From Typha latifolia (lineage: Eukaryota; Streptophyta; Magnoliopsida; Poales; Typhaceae), in the NCBI GenBank assembly GCA_019914945.1, contig CM034112.1, forward strand, positions 457,001 through 521,000: DNA of 64,000 bases. Reading direction: 5' to 3'. The notes under the pieces are model-generated. The model searched no databases and was not told the origin of the DNA. It saw only the letters and a list, made by a program, of their open reading frames with translations. Shown here piece by piece: positions 12,601 through 25,128 of the stretch; the first letter of the stretch is position 1, and every line of letters starts with the position of its first letter. The translations under genes were made by a program, and so were the position numbers.

Positions 12601-15600
12601 TCCCGTCCAATGGCTTCTGTTGGTTCTGGAGAAGTTGGCTCGTTTGTTAGTACTCAGATGGATGAATCTGAGCCTCGCCCTGGTTCCCGTAGTATTGAAT
12701 CTGAACTTCCTACATCATTGGCTGCTGCAGGAGCTGCTGAATTACCTTGTACAGTGAAGCTTAGAATATGGCCTCATGATATACAAGATCCATGTGCCCC
12801 ATTGGATCCAGAAACATGCCGATTAACTATATCTCACGCTGTCCTTTGCAGGTATTCTTGCTGCATTTGATTAGAGAAATTATTTCATTTTCTTTTTTAG
12901 TATACTCGAGCTTTTCCTTAATGTAGCGGTTCTGAGAAGTGTTGAGAGTGATATATTTTTCCTTGTATTTGGTGATCTGCTGCATTTTCTTTGACTGTAG
13001 ATATGAGAATTCCTGTTTTATTAATTGCAATGAAATCTTGTTCTTGTTGAAAGTGTACTTAGTCTTGAATTTCATACCCTAGCAGAATATCATTTGGCAA
13101 TGAATCAATTGTCCTATGCATATCTAAATTTGTGCCAAAAAAAGTCTGCTGCTTCTGTGTTTGTACATTTGTTATTGCCTCGGTCACAAAGAAGTATATT
13201 GTCAAAATTTATGCACTTGGTTGGCAATGGCATCATTTATGTGAATACTTACATGTTTACAATAATGGCAGCGAAATGGGTGCCCACTTTTCTCCATGTG
13301 GACGATATTTGGTAGCTTGTGTTGCATGTTTGCTTCCTCAGATGGAAGGTGAGCCTGGGATCCAGTCACAGATGCAACTTGATGCTACAGGGGCTGCAAC
13401 ATCCCCCACGCACCACCCACTTTCCTCTCACCAAGTTATATATGAGCTTCGCATTTACTCTCTTGAAGAGGCAACGTAAGATGATATCACTTCTTGCCTT
13501 CTTGGTCATTTTTATCAAAAGTATGTTTGGTTTTTTGTGTTGAAATATTTCTACATTTGTGATTCTCCCATTTTCTGTAGGTTTGGTAAGGTGCTTGCTT
13601 CAAGAGCAATCAGAGCTGCTCATTGCTTGACTTCTATTCAGGTTAGCTGCTCTTGTAGGAATTTTTTATTTATTTATCTAGATTACTTTTTGGCTTGACA
13701 TCCTTATGTGCTATCCAGCATAATTAGATGTTATCTTTTCATTTCTCTCTCCTTCAGTGGCATGAAAATGCATATATATATATATGTATACTCCTGCATT
13801 TAATCATGATAACTCAATGTTGTCATATTTTATGTCTAACATCTTTTTCATGTTCTCACTGCAGTTCTCCCCTACTTCAGAACACATATTATTAGCATAT
13901 GGCCGTCGCCATAATTCACTTCTTAGGAGCATTGTCATTGATGGAGAGACTGCAATACCCATATACACTATCTTGGAGGTAGATTTGATTAGTTGCCATA
14001 TTCACTTGTGTAGATTGAAAAAATCATCACATAGAGAGAATATAACATTTGCTTTTGTTAATATTTTACATGATTATCTATTATATAAGTTGTAAGCGAT
14101 ACACTATGTTGCAATCATTAGGTACTAACTCTCTGAAAGGAGCAGCAATCTGAATTCTCAAAAACATAAGGGACAACTAGCTGCTATTAATAAAAAGATT
14201 GCTTCTAAATATACACCACAGATCTTGAGGAAATATAAATATTAATGTTTTGAAAGACGGTTATGGGTTGCGGGCAGTCACCCCACCATATAGCGCCTGT
14301 GTGGAAAGTGGGCGCTAAGACGGTCTAGCATTTTTAATATATATTTTAAAAAATCATATATGATATATAATACATACTAAGATAGTATATATATACATTT
14401 TTTAATAGTGCACTATATCAATCATAAATTTAGCAATAACACAGCAGTAAACTAATGAATTGCTTAAAAGAATTAGCAAATCAGCATGTCAGTAACAATA
14501 GGATGACCCTAGCAGCCACCTTTTGAAGAATAAAATAGTTCTGCTCGTTCCACTAGCCACTACAATAGCCATGAAGCAGAACAAAAAAGTTGAAAGGGTG
14601 GAACTAACCTCTTATTTCCTCTAGCATCAAATCCCCTTATCCCTTTCCTCTTGCCTACCTTTGCCACTCCTATCTGGAATCTCTTCTCCTCTACCTCTTT
14701 CTCGTTCCCATGGTAGTGTTCTCTCTTTCTTGGCACTCCTGTTTGCGGGGCACCCCATGGGCCGCCACGCCTAGGCTACCGTGTAGAACACTTTTAAAAA
14801 CGCTGATAAATATAATCAGGCTTTAGTTATTAGAGAAAAGAACATTGCAATAACATGACCAATTTCGAGAATCTTTGACCATATTGTGGGAGCATTTTTC
14901 TTATTCTATTTCCCTGCAATACATATGGAATGGCCATCCCATATTTTGTGTATTGTGGTTAGGCTGCAATTATTTCTGTAATAAATTTGGAAAGTGTTTT
15001 CCACTGCTTTCCTGGTCCATCTGACTTTTTTCCTTTTTCTGGTAGACTTGTCTATCTTGTCTATTGTGACATATAATTATCTGGAGTATGATCCATCATA
15101 ATGCATTATGATGATTGAGTACTTTTACCATGGTCTTTTCAAATCTCACATGATGAGACAAGATACTTAAGAGGGAAGTGATAATGCCATTTTAAATTTA
15201 GAAGAGTTCGTTACTAACTGTTCAGTAGATGCTCTCTTTTTTGTGTATTGTTGACATCATTTTAGTTATAAACTTAAAATGGTTTCAGGTGTATAGAGTT
15301 TCGGATATGGAGCTTGTAAGAGTTCTTCCTAGTGCAGAAGATGAGGTTAATGTTGCATGCTTTCATCCTTTAGCTGGAGGAGGTCTTGTATATGGAACTA
15401 AGGTGACAACTTTCAGGCAGTCATATTTAAAGAACAATTTTTTGTTTTGAACTTCCTAATTTTTCTACGTGGAAAAATAATGCAGGAAGGCAAGCTTAGG
15501 ATTCTTCAGTATGATGGCCGACAAGATACCAGCTGCACTGGGGCAAACATCTTACTCGAAGAAAATTTACTTGAGGTATTAGGGTTAGGTTCTCTGCTAT

Positions 15601-16654
15601 GTATTTCTGTATTTATAGGAACTCCTCTATTTCTTTTTTCCTTTTTTCCCGTTTACTGCTTTTTTTTTCTTCAGTGCATTTTTCAAAACTAGCTAAAGTG
15701 CATATAGCAATTGAATCTTAATCAAAGAAAATTGAAGTAGATAATATTATGTTCCCAAGAAATAGTGATAAAAGTATTACTTAATTAGGACTTAGTTGCT
15801 GTTAAGTTTGACTGGATGGAAAATGTTTTCATAGATAAAGATGGTTATTTTTTCAAAGAGGAGGAAGATCATGCATGAAGCAATAAATTTTTGCAATGGT
15901 TACTGATAGTTATCTGTTAGCGTTTTAATTCGGTAAGCATAGAAGGTATTGCAGTCATCACCATCAACAACAAGCCAGCAATAATAAGATTTATAAATGG
16001 GAAGGTGGATAATAAATGGTTATGAATACGTTTGCACATTGCTATCAATTGTTAATTTTCTGGTGCTTTGCTTTGGAGAGCACTATCCATTAAATAAATT
16101 GGGAATAGATGTAATCTCGATTTTAGAACCTTCCAAGTATTAACTGGATGATAATGAGCATGAAGCAAGGATGAGAACGAATAAAGTTGTAAATTGGTGA
16201 AAGAAAAATGAAACACTACAGAGCACCTGTAGGCATGGAAGTGCAATACTTGTAGAACCTAAATGAATTCCTTGCTGATGTTCTGAAATACAGGTTTGGT
16301 CAGGAGAAACTAATTGGTACTCCTTGCTACCAGACTGTTATCTCAAGTTCATGTATTTGCACTTAGGACGAATATAGCAGATGACTAGTTAGCTCCTTGC
16401 TTGCCAAATTTTGTTTCCTTAAACTACATTTAAGAAAATTTAAAATTTATGTTTTCTATGGCATTTTTCTTAGCACTCTCGATGGTTTATTTAGCTGATC
16501 GTTTAATCTTTGTTCAGTTCTGGTAGCATATAGTTGTGAATTTCTGATAATATGTTTCACGAATGGCTGCAGCAGCTACAGAACAGCAAGAACTATAATT
16601 TCTTCTCTTTTGTACTTTATTTTGTAGATTCAGAAATATGCCCTAGAGTGCTGA
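9647..16654 (+). CDS. AMBRA1-like WD40-repeat protein
   Basis: Exons: 9647-9756, 9893-10042, 10185-10301, 10369-10453, 11103-11211, 11348-11415, 11492-11617, 11698-12851, 13272-13475, 13581-13641, 13865-13978, 15289-15402, 15486-15575, 16628-16654; 842 aa, ending IQKYALEC. WD40 units occupy about residues 105-245 (STIAAAFSSDGKTLAS, SGHRRTPWVVRFHP, ASGSLDHEVRLWD, ASGHKLYIWKYNRR). The GHRRTPW and FHP pattern is that of AMBRA1, the animal Beclin-1 and cyclin D regulator that docks on CUL4-DDB1. Plants carry homologous WD40 proteins. Exon 8 codes about 385 Ser/Pro-rich, probably disordered residues with a SRHRSRSRP motif. Conserved blocks follow (GAHFSPCGRYL, FSPTSEHILLAYGRRH, EVNVACFHP) that resume the propeller. 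A role in autophagy or as a DCAF substrate receptor is inferred from homology only. The start was chosen because frame and exon 2 splice agree with RNVFQLL in the next exon. Confidence 0.9.
14235..14813. mobile_element. hAT-like MITE in intron 11 of the AMBRA1-like CDS
   Basis: A perfect 8-bp direct repeat, ATAAATAT, lies at 14235-14242 and 14806-14813. It flanks a 563-bp segment (14243-14805) whose ends form imperfect terminal inverted repeats: TAATGTTTTGAAAGACGG on the left, and CAGCGTTTTTAAAAGTGTT read on the minus strand from the right. Subterminal parts are GC-rich and the centre AT-rich. An 8-bp duplication and this end type fit a non-autonomous hAT element. There is no transposase frame. 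Confidence 0.75.
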
Positions 16655-18408
16655 AGTGTACAATTGTTACCAATACGCGGATCATGTGTCCATTATTCCT
16701 GGTAATAACTTTTACCTTCTTCCTTATAGCAGTTCTAGATTACACACTTATTCCACTTGTATTAATTGTATTAATTGGGCTGATAATTGTCCTTGTTTTT
16801 GTGTGGCTTCATTCACATAATAATTCTGAGTCTTGATTGTTATTGTTAGCTATCAGAGACTTGAGTTGTATGCCGAGGTATCCAAATAAGTTCCTAATTG
16901 AAATCCCATGTACTTTTAAGCACCTAATTGATAAGTTCCTAATGCGAGGTGTCATAAGTTTGTCAGCTCGGCCTACTCACTGCTCAAGCTTGCTTGCTTA
17001 TTAAATGTGCTGAGCTCGAGCTAGCATCTGCTCAGTTAGGCTTGACCTATGCATACACATATACTAAACTTTATGTTACAAATTGTGAAAAAGTTTCAAC
17101 TTTTTAAACATTTTTTTAGCCATCAAGTATGCCACGAGATTACCGAAAAAAAATACCCCAAAATAAAGAGGGATTAATTGATTTCACTTTTTGCCACATT
17201 GGGATGAGGTTTTAGAATCTCGATGTGTACTACAAGTTTTAGAAGTTATACTTAGAAATTGTAGTGTAACCTATTATGTGTGTCTGTGTCTGTGTGTGCG
17301 CATTGTTTGAGGGTAAAGCTTGCATCCAAGAAGTCATGGGTGGCTTGTAAGCAAATCTTCTCGAAGTTGAACTATTTCTGAAAATCCAAGATCATGATAT
17401 GAGAATATATCAAACTGATAATTTGACGTTTTGTTGTAATTTTTGTTCAGGTGCGGAGGTGGGTTCGGGAAAGATTTTCAGAAATGAAGTGACCTGGAGA
17501 TGCCTTTCTATGTGTTGTAACTTTATCCCTGTATCTCAGATCTTGGATTTCAATGCAAAATTATATTTCTAACTCAAGTTAGTTACTGCTAGTTTTAGCC
17601 AACATAATGTCGTTATTCACTTGCCTCTTACATGTAGACTGCACCTTTTGGTATAGTAATTTGTCTCATTGGTAACAGATTTAGGCTTCAACTCATTTCA
17701 CATTTGCTGACACATTTTTTTTCTCAAAAAAATAAAGAATGCTGACACATTGTGCAATCGGTTATGGCTGGAAAGATGGAAAAATAGGGGGAGGGGGAAT
17801 AAAAAGAGAATAAAAATGAAGAAAGAAAAAAGGGCTCCTTGCCGTCCCTAATCAATTGATTCGGTTGCCCGGTCTGAGATGGGATGGGGTTGGCCCTGCA
17901 AAGGTGGGAAGTTTGCTATGTCGGCATGTCTACATTATTTCCTACTTAAGAGTCGTCATCATTGGCAATTTCATGCCAATAGGGAATCATTAGGCGAAAG
18001 GAATAAGGACATAATTCTGACATTATCCATACTGAACGTAAGCAATGAGATGATTTTAGATCGGGGATATTATACTACTGTTGTTTGGTCCCCAGATAAC
18101 TGCTTTTAAATGCAAAGTGTAACCCTTTATTTATCATAAATGATAAAAATGATTTTTTTTAATAGGATTAATAGTTGGTATCATTATAAAACGTAGGTGA
18201 AGAAATTAATAGTTGCATTTAAGCCTAAGCCACAAAAAGTTAAAAGGGTTACGAAAATAGAGGGAGATATTTGTAATCGAGCCATCCCACATGGTATGTG
18301 TAATTTGTCCTCTTAGATATATTATGAAAGTCATACAGAAGCTTTAAGTGTTCCATCAAATAAGGTCAATAGATTCCCATCTCATACAAACACCACGGGC
18401 AAAGTCTT
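16655..18408. other. 3' flank between convergent AMBRA1-like and kinase genes
   Basis: Holds the 3'UTRs of the two converging genes. A GAGCTCG-rich degenerate repeat lies at about 16950-17050. A potential alternative 3' exon with an acceptor at about 17450 is described among the findings. The open frame at 17879-18109 shows no features I recognise. Confidence 0.45.
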
Positions 18409-21400
18409 CTATGACCAAAAGGGAGCCAGCCGCGGGTCCGCACGCCAAGGTAGACCGCTCCTGGCACCTAAAGCTCTGCACCCAGCAGCAGCCTGCAACC
18501 AATGGCCAAAAAAGATCGGCTTTAAGAGTAGAATTCACAAGATATGTACAATCGAGGATTCTGCAGATTATCTGCACTTAGTTGATGTCAACCATCAGCA
18601 AGTTTAATAAAAAAAAGCGTCGCCACTTGTTCTTGACAGTAGTATTATAAAGATAGTGGATAGAAGGAGAAGGTGGGATACCACTTGTGCAGCAAAAGGC
18701 AGCATCTTCTCAGGTGACATGCCGGCACATATACCTAATAGAATAAAAGAAAGAAATCAGTACACCGGTCATGAGATAAAACAGCACAAGTGACCTAACA
18801 AAACATCAAAGATAATCCCTACCGAGGCCTTGATTGATGGAACTAAAAATAGCATTCTGAGTTTGTGATGAAAAGATAGTGTCGTGACTCCAAGATATTA
18901 AATTAATGCTAGAGGTATCACCTTGAAGGAGGTGGTTAATGAAAGTGATAACATATTATAGTAGATATTTATGTGTTAGATCATGTACCTTCTCCTCTGT
19001 GCATCCAAAAGGAAATCAGATGATTCCAGACGGAGCATCCAGTTCGATTTAGTTTACACAAGAAACTAAGATATTTTGGTTCAAGCAAAGAAAATTCTAT
19101 GGTTCAAGTCACAGTTGTAAATAAAGAAAAGATAAGAATGTTATCCACTAACCATATAGGACTGCTCCAATGAATGCGTCTCCAGCACCGGTGGTGTCAA
19201 CGAGCTCTGATGGAGGTATCACTTCCGCTGTGCCTAGAAACAACCTCCCACTCACTGCACCAATACCATCTGCACTAATCCTCAAACTCTAGAAAGACAT
19301 ACACACCAGATCAGAATCTATTACATTTTGCACGAACCTAGATAAAGAAAATATATGAAGAATCATTTTCTTCCGAAGTATACCTTTGAAGAAATGCACA
19401 TCGGAGTGGTAGCACTCGCATCAATGTTCTGCTTTAGTGATTCTAGTAAACTCTCTACATCTGTTTCCTCCTTCTCAGAAGCATCTGTTAGGCGTTAGGT
19501 ACCATTAAGTAGCAGTACACTTGGATATCTAATTTCATTATTAAACCCAATAAAATAATGATATTTGTTCTTGTCCTTCATTTTAGAAATACATAACTGA
19601 TAAAAGACGATGCTGCAAAGTATAACTATTGCCACTCACCATTTACGCTTCTCTCAAGCATTATGGAACCTTCCTCTCCAAGGGTCACAATTACAAACTT
19701 TAGATTAGGCAATCTTAAAAGCATGGACACTAAAGCAGCTGGAGTAGATGATGCTGTCGTCCAAGCCTGTATAATATTAGCATAATCAATAAAATAAAAA
19801 ATTAAAGTAATCCATTTTGTAATGATTTATGCAAACAATTTTCCAAGTTTCTATGAAACCTAAAGTAATATCATCAGAGCATATTAAAACAGGTACATAA
19901 CTTGCTTTCTAAATCTGCAACTAATGGAGGTTGTTTTCTTGGTTTAGATATTTTGTTATAGGGTAAATTTCAAATTAATCTTTCTGATTATGTCTAAAAC
20001 TAATGGAGGCTGCATAACTTGCTTTCTAAATCAGCAACTAATGGAGGTTGTTTTCGTGGTTTAGATATTTTATTATAGGGTGAATTTCAAATTAATCTTT
20101 CTGGTTATGTCTAAAACTAAATCATCGATTGAATTTTTATTTGTATCACTTTGCCCCATATAGTTTAGACTAATGTGAAACTATTAACTTTCCATCAATT
20201 AATATTTATTATAGTAGAAAAATTCTCTCAAATTTAATTATTTTTGTATTTTTTCTGTTAAATTTGGATAGACATGTTAATAGTTTTACACTAAACTAAA
20301 CCACAAGGAGGCAAAGCGATACAAATAAAAGTTCAGAAGAGTAGTTTGATTCTTAGCAAAACCACATATGGGTTAATTGTAATTTACACTTAATTATATT
20401 TAGAAAGATCAAATGTCAAGTAATGGTATAAGGCTATAAGCTCGCCAACGGATATGTCTAAAAATGATGAGGGCATAATCCATGGAAAATGATTAGCAGA
20501 GACAAGTAAAACTTATTGGTTGGCCTACATATAAAGCAAGAAAAGTTTGCCAACTCTGGGTATGACAAAGATGCTTAGAACAAGTCAGCACCTTGAGGCT
20601 GCTGACTGAGCCTTAACTTCCTATTTCTCCCGGGATTTAAGAAGTCATCTGCTATTAAGGTGTGTTTCACTCCAATACCATAATGACATTACTAGAGAAA
20701 AACTACCCAAAACCAATGAATTATGAGTTCATGACGGTGCTATCAATTCAAAATCATAAGCTACATACATGGTCGAAGTATAATTCTTGGCAGCATCATG
20801 AGTAAATGAGCAAAAATAGTAGGGAAACCCATTGAAATTTGTCTATAAGGAATCTGCTTGCCTGAGGAAATCTTTTCGAGCACACAACAAAAGTTGCTAA
20901 ATTAAGAAGATCATCTAATCCCTCCCTCTTTCTTTCTGCATCAATTAAAATAGGAATTTTTCTTTGGCTTGCCTGCACTGGAGGATTCAATAATACAGAT
21001 ATATCACATTTGTAAGCAGAGAAAAGGAAGAAAGAAAAGAAGATAAGATATATAAGGGTATATTAGAACTAAGATATTTCAGGACAAAAGCATGCAAGAG
21101 TTTTTCATGGCTACAACAAATCAGGCAACAAACCGAACAATATGCCATTCAACCAGGGAAATTTTTTTAAGTGTGGATTAGAATTAAGGTAACTCAAGTC
21201 TCAAGACAAAGGCACACATAAATTTTATGGTTCTAACATATCAGGCAATGAACCAGATGTCAATCTGTTAGTCGAGATGGTAGCACTTAGAGGTAGAGTT
21301 TTCTTGGAATAGAAAATAGAGCTCAATCCTTGAAGAAAGACAAAAGCCATTATTCAGCCAGTGTGGCAAATAATGTGTGGTCAATAGGAAAAGATCGATG

Positions 21401-23409
21401 TAAGTAGAGAAGGTGGCCCTTCGAAGTACAGTTTATTTTGCATTATATTTTAGATCTTGAAGTAAAGTGAACTGGTGTGAAACAACTAAGCCTGAAAAAT
21501 TATGAAGTATGCTTTCTTATACTACACGCAACTAATTGCTTGATAATTGGTAAGAACTTTCATCCAAGTCAGCTGGTCAACCAACACATAATGAAGCAGA
21601 TGGAGTTAATCGAGTTACCTCATTGCAACAATTAAAATATCAACCAACACAAAATGAGGAGGTAATGAAAAGTGCTTAGCTGGTAGAATTAGTGAAAATT
21701 ACCTCTTCAGCAACAACTAGAGCAGTTTCATGCAATCTTCCATCAAAGTAGACAAGATTTGCATTTTCCAAAGCAGAAAACAAGCTAGTCTTAGTAAGAT
21801 CCTCTGGTAGCATCGGAGGGTAACCAGGTGTATGTATACAAGTACGAGTTTTCCTGGAAGACACACAGAGAAAATACTATGAACTGATATCTCCTTTTCA
21901 ACAAATAGGCTCCCACCATAGAATGTTAATCTTTTACTGCCATATGAGATAAACATAATCTGCATAAGGAGCAATTTGTGACATGCCTTAGGATTGAGGT
22001 CAGTTCAAAGTTCAAACATAAAACATGATGTTTCTTGCATACATAGCTTCAATACGATAGAACCATGCAATACTTTTAGCTAAACCAGTTTTAGTGATAC
22101 ACCAGACCAGATTATCTTGGACTGTATCACAAATTTAAAAGCATATTGAAATTGCAAAATGGAAAATAAGAAAGGATCTTACGTCTGGTTGTCGACTATT
22201 ATATAGGTAAATGGTGAATTGCCCTCCTTAGCTACCTGGAAAAAGATTAATGAAATAAGGAAGAAATCCAAATAATGTGATGATTCAGAAATGTAATGTG
22301 TATCAAATATTTTAACAAAAACTTATTTTCTTTTTTGGTGAATTTTTTCTAATTCACTATGTCGGCAAGGTTTTCTTCTTTTCTTCTTCAATTTGAGTTA
22401 CATCCGTACATTATATCATCAAAACAGAAGGAGCTTTATAACTAAAGGTAAAAAATTCATGCTTTACATATTAGAACATAGAGAAGAAAATGTGTTCTAC
22501 AAGTACAAATCATTCTACAATAATGAAAAATGCTTTACTAGTGTATTGCCAATCTAAACAAAGAGGCATTTACCACTATATGAGAAGCATCTACTCCATC
22601 AGCTTGAAGTTCCATTAGCACATTTCTCCCTTGTGCATCATCAGCTACCTACAGATGGAGAGTAGGAAAACCCATCAGTAAGAATATCTGCAAATAATAA
22701 TAGACATCATTTGTTAAATAATTCCAATACCAAATCTTTTAAAAAAATTAACAGGAATAACAAAGAAAATCATATACAAATTTTAGCCCTACAGAAATGA
22801 GAATAACACAAAACCTTGGAAATCAACGTAGGTTTCAAACCTAGACGAGCTGCACTGGTTAATGCATTCCCTGTATTCCCTCCTCCTTCTACCTGATTAC
22901 ATAACAAGTTAAGAAGAATCTTCCATTCTAAACCGATTCAACCAAGTAAACAAGCATCTCTCCTAAATTTAGAAGACTAGATATGGAAGAAGTAAAGATC
23001 TATCACGTACATTCTCGCTGGTTGACATGACTAGTGGAAATGTACCAAACTCGACATTTCAATTGCAAATTAAGGACCTAATGCAACAAAATTGTACACT
23101 CGCGCTAGATTGATGTCAAAAGATACCTTAAGGCTCAAGCTTCGGATCTTATCATCGGGTTGGGGGAACGACGCCACGGTCGCCAAGTAATCCACCGACA
23201 CCGCCCCGCATCCCAACTTGAGGAGATGAAGTCAAGCTTCAGCAAGTGAGAAGTAGCTCACTTGTCAGAGCAGAAATCATCGAGGAAGAGTCGGTACTTA
23301 CCACGACCCGCTTATCCGGGAAAGGCGGAAGAGACGGCGAGCTCGCAGCTTTCTCCATCTCCACCGCCCACGACGACGACGACGACATCTCAGCTCTACA
23401 AGCAGCCAT
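18409..23409 (-). CDS. pfkB-family carbohydrate/nucleoside kinase
   Basis: Exons in transcript order: 23409-23302, 23216-23127, 22892-22815, 22648-22574, 22235-22183, 21853-21703, 20972-20862, 19766-19640, 19484-19384, 19288-19153, 18734-18682, 18492-18409. It encodes 388 aa from Met 23409, or 381 aa from the in-frame Met at 23388; residue numbers here use the inner Met. The family phosphorylates sugars or nucleosides with ATP. The N-terminal signature EGGGNTGNALTSAARLG follows residue 59. The C-terminal signature DTTGAGDAF holds the probable catalytic Asp328. It closely resembles the Arabidopsis pfkB protein encoded by At1g06730 (PGYPPMLPEDL, YFDGRLHETA, IDAERKREGLDDLL, VIVTLGEEGSIM), whose substrate I do not know. 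Intron 7 (20861-19767) uses a GC donor, and all other introns are GT-AG. The leader upstream of the ATG is GA-rich. Confidence 0.93.
19896..20400. mobile_element. Foldback element with a duplicated arm in kinase intron 7
   Basis: Two inverted arms face each other: the left about 20110-20215 and the right about 20265-20400. Both carry tttatttgtatc, ctttgcc and aaactattaac on opposite strands. The left side also contains a direct tandem duplication of about 117 bp. Its copies start near 19896 and 20013 with cataacttgctttctaaatc, and both contain aatttcaaattaatctttct. The terminal wording (gggtgaatttcaaatta) resembles Mutator-like foldback MITEs. Borders are approximate. Confidence 0.6.
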
Positions 23410-24359
23410 GTACACGAAATAGAGAGAGAAAGAGAGAGATCTAGAGATCTAGGGAGAGGAGAGAAACCTTGGAAGGGTTGTTGATTTAGTATTCGAGAAG
23501 CTTCGAGGGAGGAAAGAGAATGAATGGGAGTTGTAGCAGGGAAGAATGGGAGCAAGCTTCATCATCTTACTTTTATAACCTCGTATTGCGACTTCCCGTG
23601 AAAGTGAGCAAATCGGAAATTGGGGGGCGTTGGAAAGTGATGATATCTGATTTTAGTGAGTGGTGAGTGTGGTGGGGGTGTGGATAACATATAGATTCGG
23701 GTTACAAGTCTTGGAGTTGATCGGCTGCATCCACAGACGTAGGAATTTAATGTTGCTGATCGTTGGCCTCTAAATTATTGGTTTAATTAACACTACTATC
23801 CGAATTGTACGATACTCCTGCATTTTGCGCTGCAGGCGATCGGATCATCTACTACAACGGATCTGCCCTTTCCTTTAATGGGCCACTAGGCCCATCACGT
23901 GCTAAAAATATCTATTAGCCCAACCCAGCAAAAAGAATGCCATTTAAAATAGGGAAAGTTCCAAATAACACCCATAATAGTTTAGTAATTTATAGGGTGT
24001 TTTTACAAAGTTCCCTTTAAAATGGCAAACTGGTCAATCGATCCGTGATAGTCGGGCTTTGTTCCGAAATCATCGGGCCTACTGTAAATAATGCCTATTA
24101 GCTCTGGTCATGTAATTATGTCAACTGAGGTTTAGGTATATATAGGGGGGGGGGCAAGGGCCGGACTAACACAATTAGTCAAACGTTGATCATCACGCTG
24201 GCATCCCAATTAATTCCATTAATGGTTTTAATGGTGTGTTCTTTTCTCCCTGTCCATCACCATCCAAAGAATCACAAACTAGCACCACATTCTTCGCGAC
24301 TCCTTATCACCAGCAAAAATTAACCAATAGAGTGATCTCATAGAGGAGAGTTGCTAGCG
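23410..24359. promoter_or_regulatory. Shared upstream region of the divergent kinase and coiled-coil genes
   Basis: This spacer separates two divergently read genes. On the right side a TATATATA box lies at about 24137-24144, followed directly by a run of about ten G and then roughly 200 bp of leader before ATG 24360. On the left side the kinase leader is GA-rich (23415-23465). An 88-bp palindrome (23939-24026) sits in the middle. Confidence 0.5.
23939..24026. repeat. 88-bp palindromic repeat
   Basis: The sequence begins gccatttaaaatagggaaag and ends with its near complement, ctttaaaatggc. Arms of about 38 bp include aacaccc facing gggtgttt. It can fold as a hairpin or be a tiny foldback transposon remnant. 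It lies between two divergent promoters. Confidence 0.7.
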
Positions 24360-25128
24360 ATGGGTCTTGCACTTAGCAAGTTCAACAGTAAGCACCATGA
24401 GAGACGCCAAGTTTTGAGGGCCAAAATCCAAGTCCTGGAGGAAGAGATAGAGGAGATGAGGCGTGCGAGAGAGCAAGAGGTGCAAGCATTCTACCACTAC
24501 GTAACGTTGTTTGCATGCAAGGAGGAGGCGTGGATGCAAGAGTGGCAGAAGGACAAGGAGGAGATCGCTAGGCTGAGGTTGGTCAGATGGAAGGAAGAGA
24601 AAGAAGACAAGTTAGCAGCAGGTACTCCGGAGGAGTTGCGCTCCAACTTCCTCGTAGAGCGTATGAAGGCGGAGCAAGCGCGGCGAGAGGCGGCGGTCGA
24701 GAAGTGGAAGCAGCTCTACCTCGCCATCAAGGCCGAGCTCGACGACCTCATTCAGAGAATTCATCAAGGTAAAATTAAGTTACTCTGAGATTAAAAAAAA
24801 AAAGAAAAAGTGAGCAATAGTTAATTCACGAGTGTTTTAGACTGTACTTATCCCTTAACTTACAACAGTGGTTTCTTTTGCAGGGGAGAGATTGTGCTGG
24901 GGAGTTGAGCAAGGAGTACTTGTCGAAGGACTTGAGAAGAAATTGAAAGCTAAGGAGGACTCCATGGAATCACTCAGACAACAAATAGAAGCAATGGAGA
25001 AGGAGGGAATAAGAAGGGACAGGGAGATAGATATACTTCGCCAGAGCCACAGAATTCTCAGCAACACTAGAAGGAATCAAAGCAAAATTTGCCTGCCGAG
25101 AAGGTTGATGAGTTGGAAGAAAAATTGA
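24360..25128 (+). CDS. Small coiled-coil protein of unknown function
   Basis: Exons: 24360-24768 and 24884-25128; 217 aa. ATG 24360 has a favourable G at -3 and +4. The protein is almost wholly charged and helical. It has long heptad-like stretches at residues about 15-45, 60-90 and 95-135, and a second coiled coil at about 145-190 (EGLEKKLKAKEDSMESLRQQ). A conserved-looking aromatic patch (FYHYVTLFACKEEAWMQEWQ) interrupts the first half. No enzyme domain, signal peptide or membrane segment is seen. I know of similar small plant coiled-coil proteins without defined function but cannot name a family. The last about 20 residues are basic and look out of frame, as discussed in the findings. A partner-binding or scaffold role would be a guess. 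Confidence 0.7.

Noticed and set aside
18356..18577. Minus frame of 73 codons containing CRILDCTYLVN
   Set aside because: It overlaps the kinase's last exon in a different frame. The true frame there reads AAAGCRALGARSG.
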